From assembly GCF_900312815.1 (NCBI RefSeq), contig NZ_OMPE01000009.1, positions 1 through 64,000 of the forward strand: 64,000 nucleotides of DNA, in the 5' to 3' direction. The position numbers were made by a program, and so were the translations under genes. This stretch comes from Aquimarina sp. AU474 (lineage in GTDB: Bacteria > Bacteroidota > Bacteroidia > Flavobacteriales > Flavobacteriaceae). This document shows, piece by piece, positions 33,464 to 42,552 of this stretch. Each line of letters begins with the position of its first letter. Within the stretch, counting starts at the first letter, position 1. A model generated the notes under the pieces. That model had not been told where the DNA came from. It saw only the letters and a list, made by a program, of their open reading frames with translations, and ran no database searches.

Positions 33464-34330
33464 ATGGTAAAATTTCTAAAAGAGGTTTTTAATCATTTCT
33501 TTACTAGTAACACATTCCAAAAAGGAGCATCACTAGCCTACTATGCTGTATTTTCTTTATTACCAATGATTATTATTATCACTTCTATTTTAGGAATATT
33601 TTTTGGCAAACAGGCAGTTTCAGGAGAAATTTACTCACAATTAAAAGACATCTTGGGTAATGAAGCTTCAATACAAATACAAGATATTATCAAAAATCAA
33701 CATACCAATCACAACAGCATATTAACTACAATAATTGGTTTTGCCACTTTAGCTTTTAGTGCTTCAGGAATGTTTAGTCAAATACATAATTCCTTTAATA
33801 GCATATGGAATATTAAGGCAAAACCAAAAAACAGTATCCTTAAATATTTATCAAAGCATTTAATATCTTTTACAGTATTAATATCATTATTCTTCGTTAT
33901 TCTAATTAGCACAACAATACATAGTTTCTTAATAAAACATAGCAATAATTTAACCAGTGATTATAAATTTTCATATGTATACGAACATTTTTTGTCGTTT
34001 TTTATAATAAGTATTGCCTTTGCAATGATGTTTAAGTTTTTAGGTGATGCTAAAGTACATTGGAAAGCTGCCATTATTGGGGGGTTAATTACGTCACTTC
34101 TCTTTGTTTTTGGCAAAATAGGTATAGGGATTTATATAGGGCATAGCCATATTTCTTCAACTTTTGGTTCAGCTAGTGTTTTAGCATTACTTATGCTCTG
34201 GGTATACTACATATCACAGATTATCTTTCTTGGCGCATCATTTGTTAAAATAGTAAGTAATAGATTAGGACATGAAATATTACCTAATAATAATGCTGTA
34301 AAAGTTGATAACATAGAAGTTGAAATCTAA
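33464..34330 (+). CDS. YihY/BrkB-family membrane protein
   Basis: A 288-aa integral membrane protein of the YihY (virulence factor BrkB) family: FQKGASLAYYAVFSLLPMIIIITSILG at the start, SASGMFSQIHNSFNSIWNIK in the middle and SASVLALLMLWVYYISQIIFLGASFVK near the end. About six membrane helices. The function of the family is not established. It lies 25 nt upstream of a CPBP gene, with no site between them, so they may be co-transcribed. Confidence 0.92.
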   Translation: MVKFLKEVFNHFFTSNTFQKGASLAYYAVFSLLPMIIIITSILGIFFGKQAVSGEIYSQLKDILGNEASIQIQDIIKNQHTNHNSILTTIIGFATLAFSASGMFSQIHNSFNSIWNIKAKPKNSILKYLSKHLISFTVLISLFFVILISTTIHSFLIKHSNNLTSDYKFSYVYEHFLSFFIISIAFAMMFKFLGDAKVHWKAAIIGGLITSLLFVFGKIGIGIYIGHSHISSTFGSASVLALLMLWVYYISQIIFLGASFVKIVSNRLGHEILPNNNAVKVDNIEVEI

Positions 34331-34355
34331 AGCATATATTAAAACTCTATTTTGA

Positions 34356-34994
34356 ATGAAGCCAACAAAAAAACAAATAGTACTTACATCGCCGTTTTTA
34401 ATTATTGCACTTAACTTTACAATTGCCTTTCTATTTGGAAATATTATCGGAAAATGGGCTTTTATTCCAATTATTTTAATTGAATGGTGCCTTTTTCTAT
34501 TTTTCATTTTAAAATATACCGAAAAAGAAACAAGAAAAAATTGGCTGCAAAAAAACAAAAACTCATTTGGTTGGAACATTTTGGCATTGTTTATAGGGTT
34601 CCTTCCACTTCCATTATTTTTAATGCATTATGAAACATTAGGAATTTGGCAAGTTTGGCTACCCTGGATTTTGCTAGCTCTTATCAACCCCTGGCTTGAG
34701 GAATTTTATTGGCGTGGATTACTTTTAGACTACACAAAAAACTGGTCACATTGGATCGCAATCATTTTTACCAGTTTGGTATTTGCTCTTAATCATACTG
34801 TTTTTGGTGTGAATTCGGAATTAAATAGCGGAATAACAGTAATAATTTCAACCCTAATTATGGGATTAATTTGGGGATTAGTTTATAAGAAAACTAATAG
34901 TTTAAGGTGGATTATATTAGCTCATTTTTTGGTTGACTTTTTTAATTTATCCGCAGCTTCATTTTTAGATTTATACGAAAAAGGAAATTGGTAA
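34356..34994 (+). CDS. CPBP-family intramembrane metalloprotease
   Basis: A 212-aa polytopic membrane protein. Motif 1 is EEFYWRG (residues 115-121), motif 2 the His of LNHTVFG, and a final His lies in LAHFLVDFFN. All expected active-site residues are present. It follows the YihY gene closely. Substrate unknown. Confidence 0.9.
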   Translation: MKPTKKQIVLTSPFLIIALNFTIAFLFGNIIGKWAFIPIILIEWCLFLFFILKYTEKETRKNWLQKNKNSFGWNILALFIGFLPLPLFLMHYETLGIWQVWLPWILLALINPWLEEFYWRGLLLDYTKNWSHWIAIIFTSLVFALNHTVFGVNSELNSGITVIISTLIMGLIWGLVYKKTNSLRWIILAHFLVDFFNLSAASFLDLYEKGNW

Positions 34995-35007
34995 AATAAT
35001 AAAAAAC

Positions 35008-35142
35008 GATCTGCCAACATCATGAATAATTAATCATTTGACTTTTTCTGGCATACAAAACACTTACGAGTTTTATATTCAGTTCTTATTTGCTAAATTA
35101 CATGCTTTACCACGTGATTAGCCATACATGAATAAGTGAATT
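35008..35142 (+). repeat. attC-like site 28
   Basis: GATCTGCCAAC, ATGAATAATTAATCA pairing with TGATTAGCCATACATGAAT. The right core is lost. It follows the CPBP gene. Confidence 0.7.
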
Positions 35143-35173
35143 ACAATTCTATAAAAATCATACATTTAAATAA

Positions 35174-35620
35174 ATGAATACAACAGCATTACTATCATTT
35201 TTTGAAAGAGATTTAAACAAGTTAATCACCGAAATAAAACTTTATAAAAACGAAGAGAATATTTGGAGAGTAGAAAAAAACATTTCTAACTCGGCAGGGC
35301 ATTTAACGCTACATTTAATTGGAAACTTACATACATTCATTGGTAAAGAAATCGGAAAAACAGGCTATATTAGAAATAGAAACCTCGAATTTACTCAAGA
35401 AAATGTATCAAAACAAGCATTAATTGATAGTATAAATGACACTATCGAAATGATTAAAAATTCACTCATTTCTATTACTAACGAAGAATTAAAGAAAGAT
35501 TATCCTGTATTGAAGTTTTCAAAAACAGAATCAACTGAATATTTATTAGTGCATTTAACTACTCATTTAACGTATCATCTTGGACAAATAAATTACCATA
35601 GACGCTTAATCGATGGATAA
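35174..35620 (+). CDS. DinB-family protein
   Basis: A 148-aa four-helix-bundle protein of the DinB/YfiT-like superfamily (close to DUF1572). The putative metal histidines are in AGHLTLHLIGN and TTHLTYHLGQINYHRR. Members bind a divalent metal and many are thiol-dependent transferases (bacillithiol S-transferases in Firmicutes); the thiol partner in this organism is unknown. Cytoplasmic. Confidence 0.88.
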   Translation: MNTTALLSFFERDLNKLITEIKLYKNEENIWRVEKNISNSAGHLTLHLIGNLHTFIGKEIGKTGYIRNRNLEFTQENVSKQALIDSINDTIEMIKNSLISITNEELKKDYPVLKFSKTESTEYLLVHLTTHLTYHLGQINYHRRLIDG

Positions 35621-35692
35621 AAATTAAATTAGTAACGTATCCTGAAGATTAGCAATACTTCATACACTATGATTATTACAAACAATAAAAAA

Positions 35693-36553
35693 ATGAACAG
35701 ATTCGTATTCATATTTCTTTTTCTTGCCTTAACATTACAATCTATCCATGTCAAAGCACAAGAGAATAATATTACTCAAGGGTATAAAAATGGAACGCTT
35801 ATACTTATTGGCGGAGGAAAAGCTGGTAAGCAAATCATGGGAAAATTTAAAGAACTTGCAGGAGGGGATTCTGCAAAAATTGTTGTAATTCCAACAGCCT
35901 ACGTTTTAAATAATGAAATAGATTCGTTACGCCTTAGAGCAAGTTTTGAAAAACATGGTTTTACCAATATCACCATTTTACATACTAGCGATACTGCCGA
36001 GGCTAATAAGGATGATTTTATAAAACCTATTAAAGAAGCTACAGGAATTTTTTTTACTGGAGGTAGACAATGGCGAATTGCCGATGGATTTTTAAATACA
36101 AAAGCGCATGATGAAATGTTTAAATTATTAGACAGAGGAGGTGTGATTGCTGGTTCTTCTGCCGGTGCAACTATTCAAGGTTCTTATCTGGCAAGAGGAG
36201 ATTCTAAAAACAATCAAATTATGATGGGAGATCATGAAGTTGGACTGGGATTCATTTCAAATATTGCCGTTGATCAACATGTTATTGCCAGAAATAGACA
36301 ATTTGATATGTTTACTATTCTAAAAAATAAACCCGAACTCTTGGGTATTGGTATTGATGAAAGCACTGCTATTGTTGTAAAAGGAGATGTTTTTAAAGTT
36401 ATTGGAAGAAGCTATGTTATCATTTATGACAGCTCATTTTGGTCTCGTGAGGGCTCTAAGCTGAAAAAGTTACCTAATAAAAATGCAATGTTCTATTACC
36501 TCCGAAGTGGTGATAGGTATAATTTGAGAGAAAGAAAAGTAATTGAAGAATAA
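35693..36553 (+). CDS. Cyanophycinase-like S51-family hydrolase, secreted
   Basis: A 286-aa protein with signal peptide (MNRFVFIFLFLALTLQS, cleavage after VKA). The S51 core is clear: TLILIGGGKAG, FFTGGRQWRI and the nucleophile elbow GSSAGATI (Ser156 from this start), then DQHVIARNRQ. Relatives hydrolyse cyanophycin or other aspartyl dipeptide bonds. The frame opens at 35669, but ATG 35693 starts the signal peptide. It is preceded by only about 70 nt without a clear site. Confidence 0.87.
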   Translation: MNRFVFIFLFLALTLQSIHVKAQENNITQGYKNGTLILIGGGKAGKQIMGKFKELAGGDSAKIVVIPTAYVLNNEIDSLRLRASFEKHGFTNITILHTSDTAEANKDDFIKPIKEATGIFFTGGRQWRIADGFLNTKAHDEMFKLLDRGGVIAGSSAGATIQGSYLARGDSKNNQIMMGDHEVGLGFISNIAVDQHVIARNRQFDMFTILKNKPELLGIGIDESTAIVVKGDVFKVIGRSYVIIYDSSFWSREGSKLKKLPNKNAMFYYLRSGDRYNLRERKVIEE

Positions 36554-36661
36554 TAGCTTATACAATACTTTTTAATGTATTAAAACAAATCTCCTACATG
36601 TTAATTCTGTACTATAATAAGGTGTTTTAAAACAATAATTTTACTTCAAATCAAATTACAT

Positions 36662-38305
36662 ATGAAATCGAATTGTTTTTTAGCACTTGTTATATGTCTA
36701 TTCATATCATGCAAGAATCATGGTCAATCAAAACCAACTAATCCGCCTTCCAACGAAACAAAAAAATTGTATTTTTCAAAAGTCGACTTTACAAAGACGA
36801 AAATTACAACAGATAATTCCTCTAGTAACTTCAATCTACATAAAGATAAATTTCTAAGTATTCACTTTACCTTAGACAAACCACTTATACAAAGTCTTCA
36901 ATTATTAGACCCAACCTTATCTGAAGATGAATTATTAAGTAAAGGAAATTTTCAGTTTTCTTATATAGTAGACGGAAACATAATTTATGTAGAGAACTTA
37001 AACACCGGAGCAGGACCAAAAACCCGAAAAACAGAGAAACTTAGACAGGTATTACCATTAGTAACACCAGAACAAATAGATTGGTGGGGTTGGTTTATGT
37101 GGCAAAGATTTATGAAAATTAATGGTGGGCAAGATGCATTTACCGAAGGAAATCATACTTTAAATATCGAAATAAGGCCTTATTTAAAAGGAGATGTATT
37201 AAAAGTTGGTCCTCTTTTGGCAAAAGGAAATATTGCTGTAGAAGTTCCTAAAATAGATATCGACGAAAATTTAGTTCCCGTACAAAAAATACAATCTAAT
37301 AGCAGTTGGGAAATTTCTAAAGATAATTTTGATACCATCAAAATTGAAGCTCTAAATAGAAAAATTGCAGAAGGTAGATTTGGGAGTATTAATGGGATAG
37401 TTGTAATAAAAGATGGTAAACTCTTACTAGAAGAATATTTTAATGGTGAAAAAAGAAATAGTTTGCACGATGTGAGATCTGTAGGGAAATCATTTGCCTC
37501 TACAATTATGGGCATCGCCATTAAAGAAAAAGTCATAAAAAACGAAAACGCTTTATTAAAAGATTTTTATGATTTAAAATCGTATAAAAATTATAGTGCC
37601 AAAAAAGATGCCGTAACCTTAAAATCACTTTTAACAATGAGTTCTGCATTCCTGGGTAATGATGACGATGACAATAGCCCAGGAACTGAATATAAAATGC
37701 AATCTTCTGATGATTGGGTGAAATTCACATTAGATTTACCCATGCATAAAGATAAAGTAATAGGCAAAGATTATAATTATTTTACAGCGGGTGTTGGTGT
37801 ACTCGGCGACATTATTCACAAATCAGTTCCTGATGGATTAGCTTCATATGCCGATAAAAAATTATTTTCTCCAATGGGAATTACCAATTATAAGTGGCAG
37901 TATACTCCTCAAAATATTGCATATATGGGTGGAGGCGTAAGACTACGAGCTATTGACTTTGCAAAATACGGACAACTATATAAAAACAACGGACTTTGGA
38001 ATGGTACACAAATCCTTACCAAAGCCTGGGTAGAGAAAAGCTTGGCCAAACAAGTATCACAAGCCTATGCCGGGATAGAAAATGGATATTATGGTTATCT
38101 TTTCTGGAATAAAATATATACGATCAATAACAAAGATTACGAAGTTTCTTTTTGTACCGGAAATGGCGGTAATAAGATCTTTGTTTTTAAAGATATTCCA
38201 TTTGTCATAGTGATTACTGCTTCGGCATATAATCAACCAGACTCTCACGCCAACGTTGATACAATGATGATTGACTATATATTACCTTCAATAATCGAAA
38301 AATAA
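36662..38305 (+). CDS. Serine hydrolase lipoprotein with extra N-terminal domain
   Basis: A 547-aa lipoprotein (lipobox FISC, Cys17). Residues 20-215 form a beta-rich domain without a motif I recognise. Residues 240-547 form a beta-lactamase class C-like domain with SVGK (Ser273-Lys276), a Tyr in YNYFTAG and GNGGNKIFVF near the C-terminus. The gene at 54039 has a similar catalytic half (STTK, YCTAG, SGNGGQKVVVV) but lacks the N-terminal domain. Probably an envelope hydrolase; substrate unknown. Confidence 0.85.
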   Translation: MKSNCFLALVICLFISCKNHGQSKPTNPPSNETKKLYFSKVDFTKTKITTDNSSSNFNLHKDKFLSIHFTLDKPLIQSLQLLDPTLSEDELLSKGNFQFSYIVDGNIIYVENLNTGAGPKTRKTEKLRQVLPLVTPEQIDWWGWFMWQRFMKINGGQDAFTEGNHTLNIEIRPYLKGDVLKVGPLLAKGNIAVEVPKIDIDENLVPVQKIQSNSSWEISKDNFDTIKIEALNRKIAEGRFGSINGIVVIKDGKLLLEEYFNGEKRNSLHDVRSVGKSFASTIMGIAIKEKVIKNENALLKDFYDLKSYKNYSAKKDAVTLKSLLTMSSAFLGNDDDDNSPGTEYKMQSSDDWVKFTLDLPMHKDKVIGKDYNYFTAGVGVLGDIIHKSVPDGLASYADKKLFSPMGITNYKWQYTPQNIAYMGGGVRLRAIDFAKYGQLYKNNGLWNGTQILTKAWVEKSLAKQVSQAYAGIENGYYGYLFWNKIYTINNKDYEVSFCTGNGGNKIFVFKDIPFVIVITASAYNQPDSHANVDTMMIDYILPSIIEK

Positions 38306-38311
38306 TAATGT

Positions 38312-38452
38312 GAGTTGCCCCACAATGTGCATAAAAATTAGCAGATAGGAGCTAAATCCAAAATTTGGTTCTTTTCTGCTATCTTTGTTATAATCCTAAA
38401 AAATGGCACAGATACATCTGCTGATTTTCATTCGTAAAACCGTTGTGTGCAT
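38312..38452 (+). repeat. attC-like site 29
   Basis: CCCCACAAT, GCATAAAAATTAGCAGAT pairing with ATCTGCTGATTTTCATTC, right core GTTGTGTGC (38442-38450). Confidence 0.82.
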
Positions 38453-38479
38453 TAGATAAAAATTAAAAACAACATCCAT

Positions 38480-39391
38480 ATGCGTTTAATAACTAATTAT
38501 CTTTTTTGCTGTTTATTAACTCCATTGATCACCTATTCTCAAAAAGTAAGTGACCATTTGAAATATCTTGAGCAGAAACCTCCATCTTTGAGTTCAGAAG
38601 TTTTTGCCCCTGGTCTAATTTCTAAAAATACTGAATCAGAATTTGGTTCGGTTTTTAATAAGGAAGGAACTGCTTTCTTCTACGGGGTGGATCTAGGCGG
38701 AAGAACCGAAATAAGGTATTCCGCACTAACGGAAAATGGATGGAGTAACCCTAGAACTATTTTATCTCATGAAAAATATGGATTTAATGATCCGTTCCTT
38801 TCTCCAGATGAAAAGAGGTTATACTTTATATCAGAAAGAGCATTAAATGGTATAGAAGCCAAACAAGATTATGATATATGGTATGTAGAAAAAGAGGGAG
38901 ATAAGTGGTCAGAGCCTATTAATGCAGGCCCCAATATCAACTCAGACGGAAATGAATACTATATTTCGTTTACACAAACCGGAACAATGTATTTTTCATC
39001 GAATAAAGTAACCCCAGAGAAAAAGCAAAACGACTTTGACATATATTCATCTAAAAGTATTAATGGCGAGTTCCAGAAAGCTATTACTCTTGGTGATTCG
39101 ATTAACACTTTAAATTATGAAGCTGATGTTTTTGTTGATCCAAAAGAAAGCTATGTGATCTTTTGTGCAAGAAGACCAGAGGGATTAGGTAGAGGTGATC
39201 TTTACATTAGTTTCAAGAATACGGATGGAACATGGACAAAATCCATCAATATGGGAGAAAAAATAAATACAAAAAACCATGAACTATGCCCTTTTGTATC
39301 AAAAGATGGTAAATATTTCTTTTATACAAGTAATCAGGATATTTACTGGGTAAGTTCAAAAATTATTGATGAATTAAAAAAAAGTAGATAA
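38480..39391 (+). CDS. Secreted PD40/TolB-like beta-propeller protein
   Basis: A 303-aa protein with a signal peptide (residues 1-20) and several PD40-type repeats: FNDPFLSPDEKRLYFISER, NEYYISFTQTGTMYFSS, NYEADVFVDPKESYVIFCARR and NHELCPFVSKDGKYFFYTSN. These form a beta propeller like that of TolB or of OmpA-associated PD40 proteins. It should be periplasmic, with a binding rather than enzymatic role. Cassette gene after site 29. Confidence 0.85.
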   Translation: MRLITNYLFCCLLTPLITYSQKVSDHLKYLEQKPPSLSSEVFAPGLISKNTESEFGSVFNKEGTAFFYGVDLGGRTEIRYSALTENGWSNPRTILSHEKYGFNDPFLSPDEKRLYFISERALNGIEAKQDYDIWYVEKEGDKWSEPINAGPNINSDGNEYYISFTQTGTMYFSSNKVTPEKKQNDFDIYSSKSINGEFQKAITLGDSINTLNYEADVFVDPKESYVIFCARRPEGLGRGDLYISFKNTDGTWTKSINMGEKINTKNHELCPFVSKDGKYFFYTSNQDIYWVSSKIIDELKKSR

Positions 39392-39396
39392 AACTC

Positions 39397-39443
39397 TGTA
39401 GCAGCATTGAAACTTATTTTACATTAAACCTTAGTTGTCATGT
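39397..39443 (+). repeat. Decayed attC-like site 30
   Basis: CTGTAGCAGC and TTATTTTACATTAAACC followed by AGTTGTC resemble the short type (compare site 2), but the stem is largely lost. Confidence 0.4.
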
Positions 39444-39493
39444 ACAAAAAGCGAACTTAAATAAAATTTATTGAACAAAACCTTCAACAAAAT

Positions 39494-39985
39494 ATGAGAC
39501 ATACACCCGAGGATGGATTTCCTTATTATTTTGAATTGGCTAGGGAGGATAGTTTGTCAAGACTTTTTGAAACAGCATCAACATTCGCCTTTCTCAGGAC
39601 GATAGATGAAAAAAAATCCACCCTTCGCTATGAACCTAATAAATGGAGTATAAAACAAGTAATAGGGCATATCACCGATCATGAAAAAATAAAAATGTTT
39701 AGGGCATTTCAATTAAGCAGAAATGAGAACATCCAGCTATGGGGTTACGATCAGGATTTTTTGACTAATAATAGTCGTTTTGATGAATTAAGTATAGCGC
39801 TTTTGGTAACTGATTTTTATAACGTAAGAAAATCATCATTAAGTTTTATAGAAACCTTATCAGAAACTCAATTAAAAAAAATAGGTTCAGCTCGACAACA
39901 TGAAATTACGTTAGAAGATTTTCTTAAGTCAATTATAGGTCATCAAAGACATCATATACGTATAATTAAAGAAAGGTATATCTAA
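39494..39985 (+). CDS. DinB-family protein
   Basis: A 163-aa four-helix-bundle DinB-like protein. It has LRYEPNKWSIKQVIGHITDHEKI, the usual W-x-x-x-x-x-x-G-H-x-x-D-H helix, and a C-terminal IIGHQRHHIRIIKERY, giving the three-histidine metal site. The first 45 residues (MRHTPEDGFPYYFELAREDSLSRLFETASTF in part) are typical of a Bacteroidota subgroup. Thiol-dependent transferase or detoxification role is inferred from the family. Confidence 0.9.
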   Translation: MRHTPEDGFPYYFELAREDSLSRLFETASTFAFLRTIDEKKSTLRYEPNKWSIKQVIGHITDHEKIKMFRAFQLSRNENIQLWGYDQDFLTNNSRFDELSIALLVTDFYNVRKSSLSFIETLSETQLKKIGSARQHEITLEDFLKSIIGHQRHHIRIIKERYI

Positions 39986-40092
39986 AAAAATGTACGTTCT
40001 ATCTTTATTTCAAGTATTCTCGGGAATAGTATTCGTAATTAAAATGAAGTAAATTATAGGCATTGCCTAAATTATTTGTAAAAAATTAAAAA

Positions 40093-40803
40093 ATGAGTTT
40101 TTTAAATGCAGAATGGAGAAAACTAGCAATTGCAAATTATGTAATTGATCCAGATGTTCTTTCAAAATATGTTCCTTCGGGCACAGAGCTTGATCTATGG
40201 CAGAACAAGTGTTTTGTGAGTTTAGTTGGTTTTATGTTTATAGACACAAAATTGTTAGGCATCAAAATTCCTTTTCACACTAATTTTGAAGAGGTAAATT
40301 TAAGGTTTTATGTCAAAAGGTTTGAAAATAACATATGGAAACGTGGTGTAGTTTTTATTAAAGAAATAGTACCCAAACCAGCGCTAACATTTGTAGCAAA
40401 TACAATTTATAAGGAACACTATGAAACATTACCCATGCGTCACGAATGGGATGAAAATAAGACAGGTCGGGTTGTACAATATCAATGGAAAAAGAACAAA
40501 CAATGGCAATCTTTTAAAATAGTTGCCGATTTAGAATCTTCAAAAATCCCTGAGGATAGTGAAACCGAGTTTATTACCGAACATTATTGGGGGTACGCAA
40601 AAGTAAATGAAAAAATTACCAACGAATATGAAGTCACACATCCTAAGTGGCGACAATATGAAGTGAAAAGCTCCAAAATAGAAGTCGATTTTGGAGTTGT
40701 TTATGGAGATGATTTTGAATTTTTGAACACCATGAAACCCGATTCAATAATGTTGGCTGAAGGCTCAAAAATAACAGTTGAAAACAAGAGAACCATAAAA
40801 TAA
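40093..40803 (+). CDS. DUF2071 (YqjF-like) protein
   Basis: A 236-aa soluble protein of the DUF2071/YqjF family: WRKLAIANYVIDPDVLSKYVPSGTELDLW, then CFVSLVGFMF, EVNLRFYVKR and the C-terminal EFLNTMKPDSIMLAEGSKITV. The family fold resembles acetoacetate decarboxylase; its function is unknown. It is followed by the left arm of a site. Confidence 0.9.
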   Translation: MSFLNAEWRKLAIANYVIDPDVLSKYVPSGTELDLWQNKCFVSLVGFMFIDTKLLGIKIPFHTNFEEVNLRFYVKRFENNIWKRGVVFIKEIVPKPALTFVANTIYKEHYETLPMRHEWDENKTGRVVQYQWKKNKQWQSFKIVADLESSKIPEDSETEFITEHYWGYAKVNEKITNEYEVTHPKWRQYEVKSSKIEVDFGVVYGDDFEFLNTMKPDSIMLAEGSKITVENKRTIK

Positions 40804-40830
40804 AACGCTGTACAACATAACCTTTAAAAC
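40804..40830 (+). repeat. attC-like left arm only (site 31)
   Basis: ACGCTGTACAAC followed by ATAACC is a left-arm start, but no right arm or pairing stem is found before the gene at 40901. Confidence 0.45.
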
Positions 40831-40900
40831 AAAATAAAAAATTGGAAGCCTAGTAACAATATCAGCATTAGATCGTCTTGATTTCAAACGATTTAGAGAC

Positions 40901-41551
40901 ATGGAATTAAAAATGTTACAAAAAATAGGTGGAATATGCGCAATTCTTGAAGCTCTTATATACATTTTGGCTTTCATTATTTATGGTGGCGTATTAGTCT
41001 ATCCCGATGATAATGCAAGTACTGCCATGCAATTGAATTTCCTATCGGATAATTATCTTACATTATCAATATTAAATCTTACTAGCTACGTCCTATTTGG
41101 GATTTTATTAGCGGTATTAGTCCTAGCAATTCATGAGCGATTAAAAAAATACTCACCAACATTTTCAACACTAACTTCTGTTTTTGGTATAATTTGGGTT
41201 GGTCTAGTTATCGCCAGTGGTATGATCGCCAACGTAGGATTAAACTCTGTAATCTCAACAGGAGTTAAAGAGCCCGAAAATGCTATGATAATATGGTCTA
41301 GTGTCAATATCATTTCTGAAGGGCTTGGTGGTGGAAACGAAATAGTAGGTGGAATATGGGTATTGCTATTAAGTATAATAGCTTTGAAAGGGCGATTTTT
41401 TTCAAAATCACTGATTTTTCTTGGTGTAATAGTCGGAATAGCAGGGGTTTTAACCGTATACCCATTAGATATATTCACAGAAATATTTGGTATTAGTCAA
41501 ATAATTTGGTTCATATGGATTGGTATTTTTATGATTCGCAAACCCACCTAA
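40901..41551 (+). CDS. DUF4386-like membrane protein
   Basis: A 216-aa integral membrane protein with six hydrophobic segments. The opening LQKIGGICAILEALIYILAFIIYGG and the AIHERLKKYSPTFSTLTSVFGIIW region resemble the DUF4386 group. Function unknown. The start at 40901 is used because it precedes the first membrane helix. Confidence 0.6.
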   Translation: MELKMLQKIGGICAILEALIYILAFIIYGGVLVYPDDNASTAMQLNFLSDNYLTLSILNLTSYVLFGILLAVLVLAIHERLKKYSPTFSTLTSVFGIIWVGLVIASGMIANVGLNSVISTGVKEPENAMIIWSSVNIISEGLGGGNEIVGGIWVLLLSIIALKGRFFSKSLIFLGVIVGIAGVLTVYPLDIFTEIFGISQIIWFIWIGIFMIRKPT

Positions 41552-41758
41552 AGAGTTTCGCCTCTCCCCTTTTCTGTACTCCTTTTAGGCAAAATAAAGG
41601 TAATCATTATAATTTCTTTACTTTCCTTAAAACCAATAGCTTATTTACAAAACCATCAACCTTCTAGGACTATAACCATTCCTGTAGCTATTGCTAAATA
41701 ACAATACAATCCTACCGATTTCATTAATCATAAAATTTAATAAAACAATATTTTATTA
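41552..41758. other. Gene-free stretch before the DUF2975 operon
   Basis: No gene and no cassette-type hairpin. It contains the inverted repeat ACAATATTTTATTATTGT at about 41745-41762, described with the promoter below. Confidence 0.4.
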
Positions 41759-41787
41759 TTGTAAAACAATAATTTATTATACATTTG
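41745..41787 (+). promoter_or_regulatory. Promoter and palindromic operator of the DUF2975-HTH operon
   Basis: TTG at 41759-41761, an 18-nt spacer and TACATTTG at 41780-41787 match the Bacteroidota promoter. ACAATA, six bases, TATTGT (about 41745-41762) overlaps the -33 element and partly repeats downstream (AACAATAATTTATTATA). It is a good candidate operator for the Cro-like protein encoded two genes on. Confidence 0.6.
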
Positions 41788-41811
41788 CAATAATAAATTT
41801 GAATTACGGTA

Positions 41812-42321
41812 ATGAAAAAAACAAAACTAATATCCAAAATTCTACAGACGATAACTAGAGGTTTGGCTTGGATTTATTTAATCACGGCTCTATATGGGAC
41901 TATATGTTGGATAATAAAAATTAATATCAAAACCATTGAGGACAAAAAGATTATCGAATATCCTTTTACAGATATCTCATTTTTAATACTAGATAACAAT
42001 ATAACCTATCTAATATTTGCTTTCTTGCTACCTATGTTGTCTTATGGTTTCTTTTTTTGGTTACTTTCTAATGTGTTCAAAGTTTTTTGCCAGGACAAGC
42101 TTTTTACCAAAAATAACATCAATCATTTAAAACGATTTTACGTAACCAACATCATTTTCCCTGTTCTACTTGTTACCTTTTCCTCGTTCTTTATCGATGT
42201 AGAAAATGGGATTTTTATGATCATGATTTTACATCTATTTTTAGGAATTTTTATTTTTATTTTCTCAGAAATTTTTAATCAGGGTTTGAATTTGCAAAAC
42301 GAACAAGACTTGTATATATAG
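41812..42321 (+). CDS. DUF2975 membrane protein
   Basis: A 169-aa protein with four membrane segments, typical DUF2975 size and layout, including the FKVFCQDKLFTKNNINHLKRFYVTNI-type loop. DUF2975 proteins are nearly always encoded next to a small YozG-like HTH regulator, as here (gap 3 nt). Their role is unknown; a membrane sensor that titrates the regulator is a reasonable guess. Confidence 0.85.
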   Translation: MKKTKLISKILQTITRGLAWIYLITALYGTICWIIKINIKTIEDKKIIEYPFTDISFLILDNNITYLIFAFLLPMLSYGFFFWLLSNVFKVFCQDKLFTKNNINHLKRFYVTNIIFPVLLVTFSSFFIDVENGIFMIMILHLFLGIFIFIFSEIFNQGLNLQNEQDLYI

Positions 42322-42324
42322 ACT

Positions 42325-42528
42325 ATGCCAATTATCATAAATATAGACGTAATGCTTGCTAAACGAAAAATTAAAAGCAAGGACTTAGCAGAAGAAATTG
42401 GTATTACACCTGCTAATTTATCTGTACTTAAAAACGGGAAAGCCAAAGGCGTTCGATTCGAAACCCTTGAAGCAATATGCAAAGCCCTGGACTGTAAACC
42501 AGGAGATATCATAGACTATGTAGCATAA
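42325..42528 (+). CDS. YozG-like Cro/CI-type HTH regulator
   Basis: A 67-aa single-domain helix-turn-helix protein: VMLAKRKIKSKDLAEEIGITPANLSVLKNGKAKGVRFETLEAICKALDCKPGDII. This is the YozG-type partner of DUF2975 proteins. It lies 3 nt downstream of DUF2975 and 24 nt before the ABC ATPase gene, so it probably regulates the whole operon through the palindrome near 41745. Confidence 0.93.
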   Translation: MPIIINIDVMLAKRKIKSKDLAEEIGITPANLSVLKNGKAKGVRFETLEAICKALDCKPGDIIDYVA

Positions 42529-42552
42529 TTCTTTTGTCTTAAACATATAAAC

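Noticed and set aside
35621..35692. Mini cassette site between DinB and the cyanophycinase-like gene
   Set aside because: GTATCCTGAAG and CTTCATAC can pair, but the stem is short and there are no convincing AAC/GTT cores.
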